A stretch of DNA of 64,000 nucleotides from Planctomycetota bacterium (GTDB lineage Bacteria > Planctomycetota > Planctomycetia > Gemmatales > Gemmataceae), in the NCBI GenBank assembly GCA_016872595.1, contig VGZJ01000002.1:1-64000 (forward strand), given 5' to 3'. Of this stretch, positions 9,909 through 17,527 are shown in pieces (positions within the stretch are counted from its first letter, which is position 1; each line of letters begins with the position of its first letter). A program made the position numbers and the translations under genes. Under the pieces are notes generated by a model. The model had not been told where the DNA came from, searched no databases, and worked only from the letters and a program-made list of their open reading frames with translations.

Positions 9909-9991
9909 CGCTCGTCCGCGCGGCGCAACTACGGTGCTTGAACGGCGCGCCGCGAGCGCGTACCATCTCTCCACCGCTTCTGGGACGACCA

Positions 9992-11758
9992 ATGGCTCGG
10001 GCGCGACCGCCACAACCGCCGACCAGTGACCCGAACTGGGAGCGCACGCTCCGCATGTTCGAGTCCGGCGCGCCCGAGTTCGTGGACGCGGTGCGCCAGC
10101 GGGTCACCGCCGCGGCACTCGCCACCTTCGCCGAGACGTGGTACACCGATTCGCGCATCGAAGCGAAGCGGCTCCTGTTCGCGTACCTCGACCGGCCGTT
10201 CAACTCGCCGCGCCACGAGCCGCTGGTGAAGCGCCTGTTCAAGTTCGCGGACGCCGCCGGCGACGACGCGGTGATGGCCCGGTTCCTCGTGGGGTTCGAC
10301 CGCACCATCCGCCGGCGGCGCGCGACGACGGAAAAGTACAACCACAAGACGCGCGCCTATGAACCGCGCGAGAAACTGAGCACGCCGCCGGACACGGTGC
10401 TGTCGCGCGAGGACCGCAACTACGCCGGTGCGTGGTTCGCGCAGAACCGCGAACAGTTCGTCGCCGGCAAGTTCCTCTTTTCGCTGGCGACGCGCCGCTA
10501 CCTGCGCCGCCGCGCGTGGCGCTACTTCCGCAAACTCGGGCGCAACAAACCGGAGCGCTACGTACCCGCGGTGTGCGCCGCGCTGAAGTTGTACACCGAC
10601 GCCGACGTTCCCGACGGCCTCGCGCTGCTCGATAACTGGGGACTTGTTCACGTCTTGTTTCACCACTCGCCCACCATCGAGTCGAAGCCAAACGGTTGGG
10701 TGGTCGCGTCCGGCGGCACGCTGGCGAAGTTGCAACCGGACCCAATGTTTCGCAAACTGTGGCTGCGCGGCCCGGAACCGATCTTCGACCTGTTGGTTAA
10801 CGCGCGGTGCCGGCCGGTCAGCATGTGGGCGGTGCAGATGCTGCGCCGCAACTTCCCCGACCGGCTCAAGCGCCTGACGCTCGACGAACTGCTCGCGTGG
10901 GTGATCTCGCCGAACCCGGTGTTGAACGACATCGCGCTCGAGGTGCTGGAATCCCGCGGCGGCCTCGAAGGCGTCACCATCGAGCAATGGCTGACGCTGA
11001 CCGAAGAGGCGCGCCCGGAACTGCTCGACCGCATCTGCGAGATGGTCGCGCGGAACGTGAAGCCGGAACAGGTGGCGTTCGCGGACGCGGTGAAGTTGGC
11101 GATGCAGCGCCCTGTGCCGCTCGCGCGCCTCGGCTTCGCATTCCTCCAACACAAATCGCCGAAGACTGCCGCCGAAGTTGCCGCGGTGTTCGGCCTGCGC
11201 GACGCCGCGGCCGATCCGCTGCGCGCCGATCTGGTGCGCTGGGCGGCGCGCGTACTGAGCGCGCGCCCGGAGTTCAACCCGCTGTGGGTGCTGGAGTTCC
11301 TCGACAGCAGGTACGAAGAGGTGCGCGAGATCGGCTGGGAGTGGCTGCAGACCGACGCTCGCGCGCGCGAATCGCCGCTCGTGTGGCAGCGGCTCCTCGA
11401 ATCGCCGTACGATAACGTGCGGCTGCGCATGATCGGGATGCTAGAGGACCGAGCGAAGTACGGCGACGCGCTCGCGGGCTTCGCCCCGGAGCGCGTGCGG
11501 TTCCTGTGGGCGGCGGTGCTACTGAACGTCTCGCGCGGCGCGCGCGCGAAGCCGTTCGTGGTGCGCCAGATGATCGACCGCTTGGGCGCGCACCCGGACG
11601 AGGCCGGCGACCTGCTCCCGATCCTCGCGGTGGCCCTGCGCTCGGTGCGCGGTCCGGAGTTCCGCGCGGGCTTGGCCGGCGTTGCCGGGTTCGTCGCGCG
11701 CCACCCGACCCGCAAGAACTTGGTGGAGGCGGTGTTTCCCGAACTGAAGTGGAGTTGA
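9992..11758 (+). CDS. ARM/HEAT-like helical-repeat protein, putative retron accessory
   Basis: In-frame ATG at 9992; long helix-rich protein (WAVQMLRRNFPDRLKRLTLDELLAWVISPNPVLNDIALEVLESRGG...); first gene of the WHSWIM/RT block. Confidence 0.6.
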   Translation: MARARPPQPPTSDPNWERTLRMFESGAPEFVDAVRQRVTAAALATFAETWYTDSRIEAKRLLFAYLDRPFNSPRHEPLVKRLFKFADAAGDDAVMARFLVGFDRTIRRRRATTEKYNHKTRAYEPREKLSTPPDTVLSREDRNYAGAWFAQNREQFVAGKFLFSLATRRYLRRRAWRYFRKLGRNKPERYVPAVCAALKLYTDADVPDGLALLDNWGLVHVLFHHSPTIESKPNGWVVASGGTLAKLQPDPMFRKLWLRGPEPIFDLLVNARCRPVSMWAVQMLRRNFPDRLKRLTLDELLAWVISPNPVLNDIALEVLESRGGLEGVTIEQWLTLTEEARPELLDRICEMVARNVKPEQVAFADAVKLAMQRPVPLARLGFAFLQHKSPKTAAEVAAVFGLRDAAADPLRADLVRWAARVLSARPEFNPLWVLEFLDSRYEEVREIGWEWLQTDARARESPLVWQRLLESPYDNVRLRMIGMLEDRAKYGDALAGFAPERVRFLWAAVLLNVSRGARAKPFVVRQMIDRLGAHPDEAGDLLPILAVALRSVRGPEFRAGLAGVAGFVARHPTRKNLVEAVFPELKWS

Positions 11759-11760
11759 GT

Positions 11761-11880
11761 TCGTCTCTGGGGCCGCGGGCGTCCCGCCCGGCGCTGCACA
11801 CGGGTCGAGACCATGCGGTTCGACGACATGCCACACGGCGCGCTGAGCGGCGGGCGGGACGCCCGCGGTCCCAAAGACGA
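11761..11880. repeat. Interspersed palindromic element, family 1
   Basis: 11761-11790 tcgtctctggggccgcgggcgtcccgcccg pairs with 11851-11880 (28/30). Confidence 0.9.
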
Positions 11881-11893
11881 CTGTTTGAGCCAC

Positions 11894-12100
11894 GGTGTCC
11901 GGCGCGGTCCGAGACTACCTCTGCGGTGTTCCGCCGCGGGTGAGCTTGCTCGCGATTGCGCCCCCCGGCGCGTTGTTCTTTTCGCCCGGACAGTACAGGT
12001 CAGGCGGAGCTGAATCAACCTGCGTCCTCCGCCCGACCTGTACCGGCCGGGCGTCGTGAACGCACCGGGTCCGGGATCGAAGTCGGTCGCGCCGGACATC
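11894..12100 (+). ncRNA. Putative retron msr-msd ncRNA, copy A
   Basis: a1 ggtgtccggcgcg (11894-11906) pairs with a2 cgcgccggacatc (12088-12100, one G-U); hairpin ctgcggtg-ttc-cgccgcgg; msd-like hairpin 11983-12053 with 17-bp stem (one mismatch) and loop ctgaatcaacctgcgtc. Confidence 0.8.
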
Positions 12101-12142
12101 TGGATTTTGTTGCGAAGCCGCAGGCGGCGCTAAGAGAAAGCC

Positions 12143-13840
12143 ATGCAAGTTGCGTTCGCCTATCGCGGTCGGAGCGGCGTCACCCAGACGAACGTCGGGT
12201 TGGCGGTCGCACTCGCGCCGAACCTGCGCCGCGACCGCGTCAGCTTCGTGGGCACACTCAAGCAGCCGCTGCGGTTCCGCGAGGCCATGAGCGCCTTGCA
12301 CGACGTGGTCGTTTCCGACCTGCGATACAAGCCGAAGGACAAGACCGCGTACGAGCAGTGGAAGAAGGCCGAGGCCGAGAAAGAAGCCGCGATCCGCCGC
12401 GACGCGGCGAAGATGAAGCGCGCCGAGTTGGAGAAAGCCGCCAAGCGCCCGATGCCGCCCGGCCTCGAACGGGCGTACGAGAGGTGCCGCCAGCAGTACT
12501 GGGGCGCGCGGACGCGCTACGGCACGATGCTGTCGCGCGAAGACCCGGAACTCTGGCGCATGCTCATGCCGTGCGACCCGGTCATCACCGTTTCGCCGGA
12601 CGTGCTGTTCTTCGAGTGCTTCAGCGCCGACGAGAGTAGTTACGGCTGCCTGAACGTCGAGCGCGAGGCGTTCGAGGCGCAAACCGACATCGCGCTCGGC
12701 ACAACGAACGTCGACTACTCGTGGCGACTGTACGAGCACTTCCAGACGATTCGCAGCTACCGCGAGACACGATTCAGCATCGACCCTACGGGCTTCGAGG
12801 TGCAAACGAGCGCCGACGAGGGTGCATACCGCGAGGAAAAGATCGACCTGCCGCAGTCGTGGCTCCGCGGGTTCTCGTCGCTCCAGTCCGCGATGAGTCT
12901 CCCCATGCGCCGCGTCCCGGTCAGTCGTGAGGGGCTGTACTCGCTCATCACGTTCCTGAAGACGCACAAGGCGAAGTCGTCGCCGCGCGCGGTGCGCTTC
13001 GAGCTGACGCCGGGCGCGCCCGTCAAGATCGTGCTGGAGCCGTGGAACAAGGAGATCGTGTTGCACGACACGCCGTACCCCGGCGCGAAGGCGGAAGTGA
13101 TTCGGACGTGGGGCCGCGACCGGCTCCGCGTGTTGGGGCGTTTGCTCCCACTGCTCGACGGCTGCGATGTGTACCTACTCGGCAGCGGGCTACCGAGCTT
13201 CTGGGTCGCGCGGATGGGCGAGATGAAACTGACGCTCGGCCTGTCGGGGTGGACCGCGAACGACTGGACGAGCGGCGGGAGCGCAATCGACCAACTCGCC
13301 CCCCCGGTCGCGCCGTCGAACGACGCGATGCGCGCGATGACCGATGCCTTCAAGCAGAACCCGACGTGGACCCTCGACGCGCTCGCCACCAAGACGCGCA
13401 CGAGTGCGCCCGCGGTTTCGGCCGGGCTGAACAAGCTCGCGCTACTCGGTCAGGTGATCCACGACCTGCCGCACGGCGTGTACCGCTGGCGGCAGATTAT
13501 GCCGGTCACGCTCTCGGCCGAAGTGATCGGCCCGGACAACGAGGAGACCGTGGCCGCGCGCGACCTGACTGGCTGGAAGTGCCGTGTCACGTCAGACAAG
13601 ACCGACGCGAAGGGGCAGCGCACGGTGGTGGGTGTGGTCGAAGGGCGCTCGTCCAGTGAGCTGACGCTCGACCGCGACGACTGCATCGTGGCGGGGAAGT
13701 GCGGCTGTTCGTACTTCTACACGGGTGGCCTCCGCAAAGGCCCGTGCCGGCACCTGCAAGCGCTCCGCAACAAGGCACTTGGCAACGGCGAGAGCGGCGG
13801 CACGTTAGAAAACTGGTTCAAGCGGTTCAGGAACTCATGA
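12143..13840 (+). CDS. Winged-helix + SWIM zinc-finger protein (WHSWIM-type retron accessory)
   Basis: WH-like TWTLDALATKTRTSAPAVSAGLNKLALLGQVIHDLPHGVYRWR; SWIM CxC..CxH: CGCSYFYTGGLRKGPCRHLQAL. Confidence 0.8.
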   Translation: MQVAFAYRGRSGVTQTNVGLAVALAPNLRRDRVSFVGTLKQPLRFREAMSALHDVVVSDLRYKPKDKTAYEQWKKAEAEKEAAIRRDAAKMKRAELEKAAKRPMPPGLERAYERCRQQYWGARTRYGTMLSREDPELWRMLMPCDPVITVSPDVLFFECFSADESSYGCLNVEREAFEAQTDIALGTTNVDYSWRLYEHFQTIRSYRETRFSIDPTGFEVQTSADEGAYREEKIDLPQSWLRGFSSLQSAMSLPMRRVPVSREGLYSLITFLKTHKAKSSPRAVRFELTPGAPVKIVLEPWNKEIVLHDTPYPGAKAEVIRTWGRDRLRVLGRLLPLLDGCDVYLLGSGLPSFWVARMGEMKLTLGLSGWTANDWTSGGSAIDQLAPPVAPSNDAMRAMTDAFKQNPTWTLDALATKTRTSAPAVSAGLNKLALLGQVIHDLPHGVYRWRQIMPVTLSAEVIGPDNEETVAARDLTGWKCRVTSDKTDAKGQRTVVGVVEGRSSSELTLDRDDCIVAGKCGCSYFYTGGLRKGPCRHLQALRNKALGNGESGGTLENWFKRFRNS

Positions 13841-14355
13841 CGCCCGACACCCCGCCCCCCACCGTTTCGCCGTCCCACCAGAAGTACATCTTGTGGGCCG
13901 GGATCGCGGGCGGGCTGATCGGCGCGCTCGTGTCGTTCGCGCTGGCGCGTACGTTCCCGCCGAAACCGGCGGTCGCGCCGCCCGCGCCGCCGAGCGAGGC
14001 CCGCCAGTTCGCGGACCATGTGATCGGCAAACTGAGAGCCGGCGACCGCGCCGAGTTCACACGCCTGATCCGCCCGGCGTTCGCGGGGATGACGAACGAG
14101 CAGTTCGCGGAGTTTTGTCAGAAGAGCGTGTTCGACAACCGCGACCAGTTCGCGAAGTCGAACGGCGGCGCGGTCGAGATCGAGTTCGCGCGCGAGACCG
14201 TGCTCAGTCCGTCGCTGGTGCGCCTCGCCTACGCCGACAAGTACGCGCGCGGGTGCCTCATTTGGGTGCTCGTGGTTTACAACACCCCGGAGGGCTGGCA
14301 GGTGCTGGCCTTCAGTTTCGACAGCGAAACGACCGGGTTCCGCGCGCTGCAGTGA
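13837..14355 (+). CDS. Small single-TM protein, translationally coupled to the WHSWIM gene
   Basis: ATG at 13837 overlaps the TGA at 13838-13840; TM ILWAGIAGGLIGALVSFALA; soluble domain ADHVIGKLRAGDRAEFTRLIRPAFAGMTNEQFAEFCQK... Confidence 0.75.
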   Translation: MTPDTPPPTVSPSHQKYILWAGIAGGLIGALVSFALARTFPPKPAVAPPAPPSEARQFADHVIGKLRAGDRAEFTRLIRPAFAGMTNEQFAEFCQKSVFDNRDQFAKSNGGAVEIEFARETVLSPSLVRLAYADKYARGCLIWVLVVYNTPEGWQVLAFSFDSETTGFRALQ

Positions 14356-14369
14356 GAGAGTGTGAAACC

Positions 14370-14575
14370 AAGCGGCCGGCTCCGAGACTTAAACGTCCTG
14401 CGGCGTTCCGCCGCGGGTGAAGTCGCCAGCGATTGCGCCCCCGAGCGCGTTGTTCTTTTCGCCTCCAGAAATAGGTAGTTGGCGAACTGAACCGACCTGC
14501 GTTTTCGCCAACTACCTATTTCCGGAGGCGTCGTGAACGCGCTCGGTCCGGGTCGGAAGTCGGAGCCGGCCGCTT
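14370..14575 (+). ncRNA. Putative retron msr-msd ncRNA, copy B
   Basis: a1 aagcggccggctccg (14370-14384) perfectly complementary to a2 cggagccggccgctt (14561-14575); hairpin cctgcggcg-ttc-cgccgcggg; msd-like hairpin 14460-14530 with perfect 18-bp inner stem, 7-bp outer stem and 17-nt loop ctgaaccgacctgcgtt. Confidence 0.85.
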
Positions 14576-14581
14576 TGTCTT

Positions 14582-14653
14582 GGCGAACGGCCGGTGTCAG
14601 ACGGCCGGTTCTTTGCGTCGCCCTTACCAGCCGGCTGACACCGGCCGTTCGCC
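14582..14653. repeat. Inverted repeat (19-bp perfect arms) directly upstream of the RT start codon
   Basis: 14582-14600 ggcgaacggccggtgtcag / 14635-14653 ctgacaccggccgttcgcc. Confidence 0.9.
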
Positions 14654-14662
14654 GGGGCTGTC

Positions 14663-16234
14663 ATGGGCCTGTTCGACTGGATGTTCCGCCGCGGGCGCAA
14701 GGTCGAACCGGACCCGGTCGCGCCCCCATCTACCGACGCTTCCCTTCGGGGTGCGGCTAAGCCGGCAGAGCCTGCGCCGCCGCCACCACCCGCGGATCAG
14801 TACGCCGCGACCGATTTCCTGCCGATCACGCGCGAAGAGATCGTGGACGCGGCGAAGGAACACGGGCGACTGCTCTGGACCGCGTTCCAATTCGGGCGGC
14901 CGTCGCAGATTCCCCCAACCAGCGACCCGCGGACGCAGATCATCGACCGCGCGCTCGTCACCCACGGCCTGCTCACGCCAGAAGATTTGACCGAGATTCA
15001 CACAGTCGGCGCGGAATACGACGAGGTGAAGCCGACCGAGATGGCGATTGCCGCCGCCGCGGGGCTGGCCGGCAATGCAGCGGTGCAGGAGTACCGCGAG
15101 GCGAAGGAGCGCGAGAAGGCCCGCAAGAAGGCCGAGAGCGCCGCGCGCAAGAAGGCCCGCGCCGCTGAGGTCAAGCGCCGCCGCGATACCGACATCATCT
15201 TCTTGGGGCGCGGCGTGTCCGGGCGGCTCCACATGCGCCTCAGCGACGAGGCGAGCCTGACGGCGCGCGGCCTGCCGGTGCTGCACGCGCCCGCGGACGT
15301 CGCGAAGGCATTGGGCCTGACGATCAAGCAACTCCGCTGGCTCGCGTACCACACCGAGGCCGCGACCCGAACGCACTACGTTAAGTTCGAGATTCCCAAG
15401 AAGTCTGGCGGGATGCGCACGCTCGCCGCGCCCCACAAGCGGCTGAAGGCGGCGCAACACTGGGTGCTCGCGAACGTCGTCAACAAGCTGCCGACCACGG
15501 ACGCGGCGCACGGCTTCGTGCCCGGGCGCGGGATCGTCTCCAACGCGAACCCGCACGTCGGCAAAGCCGTCGTCGTGAACCTCGACCTGTCGGACTTCTT
15601 CCCGACGATCACCTTCTTTCGCGTCCGCGCCGTGTTCGAGCGCTACGGCTACTCCGGCAGTGTGGCAAGCGTCCTTGCCCTGCTGGCGACCGAGTGCCCG
15701 CGCGCGAGCGTGACCTACGCCGGCACGAAGTACGAGGCCGCGACCGGCCCGCGCGGGTTGCCGCAGGGCGCGCCGACCAGTCCCGGCCTGTCGAACCAAG
15801 TGGCGCGCAAGCTGGACAAGCGGTTGCTCGGCGTCGCCACGAAGCTCGGCCTGACGTACACTCGCTACGCGGACGACCTCACGTTCAGCGGCGGTCCGGA
15901 ACTGGCCGGCAAGATCGGCTGGCTGCTCGCGAAGGTGCGGCACGTCGCAAAGGAAGAGGGCTTCGCGGTCAACGAGAAGAAGACGCGCGTGATGCGCCGC
16001 AGCGCCGCCCAGATGGTTACGGGGGTCGTGGTGAACGACAAGCCGTCCGTCTCGCGCGACGAGTTGCGCCGGCTGCGCGCGATCCTGCACCGCGCGAAGA
16101 GCGAAGGGCTGGACGCGCAGAACCGCGAGAACCGCCCCAACTTCACCGAGTGGCTCCGCGGCAAGATCGCGTTCGTGAGCATGGTGCGCCCCGACACCGG
16201 CGCGAAACTAAAGGCCGCGTTCGACGCGCTGTAA
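14663..16234 (+). CDS. Retron-type reverse transcriptase with long N-terminal extension
   Basis: VVVNLDLSDFFPTITFFRV; GLPQGAPTSPGLSNQVARKLDKRL; YTRYADDLTFSG; NANPH (NAxxH) at 15542-15556; VTG at 16016-16024. Confidence 0.9.
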   Translation: MGLFDWMFRRGRKVEPDPVAPPSTDASLRGAAKPAEPAPPPPPADQYAATDFLPITREEIVDAAKEHGRLLWTAFQFGRPSQIPPTSDPRTQIIDRALVTHGLLTPEDLTEIHTVGAEYDEVKPTEMAIAAAAGLAGNAAVQEYREAKEREKARKKAESAARKKARAAEVKRRRDTDIIFLGRGVSGRLHMRLSDEASLTARGLPVLHAPADVAKALGLTIKQLRWLAYHTEAATRTHYVKFEIPKKSGGMRTLAAPHKRLKAAQHWVLANVVNKLPTTDAAHGFVPGRGIVSNANPHVGKAVVVNLDLSDFFPTITFFRVRAVFERYGYSGSVASVLALLATECPRASVTYAGTKYEAATGPRGLPQGAPTSPGLSNQVARKLDKRLLGVATKLGLTYTRYADDLTFSGGPELAGKIGWLLAKVRHVAKEEGFAVNEKKTRVMRRSAAQMVTGVVVNDKPSVSRDELRRLRAILHRAKSEGLDAQNRENRPNFTEWLRGKIAFVSMVRPDTGAKLKAAFDAL

Positions 16235-16243
16235 GGAGCTGTC

Positions 16244-17518
16244 ATGCGCTTCGTGCTTGTGCTGTTCGCGCTCGCCGGCGGCTCGTCGTTAACGGCCGCA
16301 GAAAAACCCAATGTGCTCTTCGTTCTCGCCGACGACCAGCGATTCGACACGATTGCCGCGCTGGGCAACTCCGAGATCAAGACCCCGAACCTCGACAAAC
16401 TCGTCGGTCGCGGGTTCACGTTCTCCAACGCCTACTGTCAGGGGAGCATGGTGCCGGCGGTGTGTACGCCGAGCCGCACGATGATCCTGACGGGGCGCTC
16501 GCTGTTCCGCATCCCGAACCCGCAGGCCAAGACCTACGACGGCCCCGCGCTGCCCACCGCGTTCGCCGCGGGCGGCTACACCACGCTGCACGTCGGCAAG
16601 CCCGGCAACTCGTTCCGCGCCGCGCACCAGAAGTTCGACAAGGTGGTGGAGATCGCGCACCAGAACGCGCCGACCGCGAAGAAGAGCGCCGACGCGGTCA
16701 TCGACTTCGTGAAGGCCCACGACGGCAAGAAGCCGCTCTTCGTGTACCTCGCGCCATCTGTGCCGCACGACCCGCGCGTCGCGCCGGCCGAGTTCCACAA
16801 GCTGTACGACCCGGCGAAGCTGACGCTCTCCAAGAACTTCATGCCGCGGCACCCGTTCGACAACGGCGAGCTCGCGATCCGCGACGAGAAGTTGGCCGCG
16901 ATCCCGCGCACCGAAGACGAGATGCGGAAGCACCTCGCCGACTACTACGCGACGATCACCAACCTCGACACCGAACTCGGGCGCGTACTCGACGCGCTGC
17001 GCGAGGCGAAGCAACTCGACAATACGATTGTCGTGTTCACCAGCGATCAGGGGCTGGCCGTCGGCGGGCGCCACGGGCTGATGGGCAAGCAGAACCTGTA
17101 CGAGCACTTTAAGTCACCGCTTGTGGTCGCAGGGCCGGGCGTACCGAAGGGCAAGTCGGACACGCTCGTGTACCTCTTCGACTTGTTCCCCACAATGTGC
17201 GACCTGAGTGGCATTGCGGCCCCGAAGGGTTTGGAGGGCGAGTCGCTCGCGCCGCTCATCACGGGGAAGAAGGCGACTGGCCGCGCGCACCTGTTCGCCG
17301 CGTACAAGGACGTGCAGCGCATGGTGCGCGACGAGCGCTACAAGCTGATGTGGTACCCGAAGATCGAGAAGGTCCAGTTGTTCGACCTGCGCGCGGATCC
17401 CGACGAACTCAAAGACCTGAGCGAAGACAAGGCCCATACGAAGCCGCTGGCCGATCTGCGCGCCGCGATGGCGCGCGAGCAGAAACTCTGGGGCGACACC
17501 GCACCGCTGTTGAAGTGA
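16244..17518 (+). CDS. Sulfatase family protein
   Basis: KPNVLFVLADDQRFDTIAALGN..CQGSMVPAVCTPSRTMILTGRS; secretion signal. Confidence 0.9.
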   Translation: MRFVLVLFALAGGSSLTAAEKPNVLFVLADDQRFDTIAALGNSEIKTPNLDKLVGRGFTFSNAYCQGSMVPAVCTPSRTMILTGRSLFRIPNPQAKTYDGPALPTAFAAGGYTTLHVGKPGNSFRAAHQKFDKVVEIAHQNAPTAKKSADAVIDFVKAHDGKKPLFVYLAPSVPHDPRVAPAEFHKLYDPAKLTLSKNFMPRHPFDNGELAIRDEKLAAIPRTEDEMRKHLADYYATITNLDTELGRVLDALREAKQLDNTIVVFTSDQGLAVGGRHGLMGKQNLYEHFKSPLVVAGPGVPKGKSDTLVYLFDLFPTMCDLSGIAAPKGLEGESLAPLITGKKATGRAHLFAAYKDVQRMVRDERYKLMWYPKIEKVQLFDLRADPDELKDLSEDKAHTKPLADLRAAMAREQKLWGDTAPLLK

Positions 17519-17527
17519 GATACTCCC

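Noticed and set aside
8828-9991. N-terminal 388 codons of the 976-aa ORF as a real extension of the ARM/HEAT protein
   Set aside because: It overlaps the SMP-30 gene in another frame and is Arg-rich shadow; the true start is most likely ATG 9992.
14663-16234. RT as part of a diversity-generating retroelement or group II intron
   Set aside because: No template/variable repeat pair or Avd-like gene seen, no maturase/HNH domain; NAxxH and VTG motifs plus upstream msr-msd-like RNA favour a retron.
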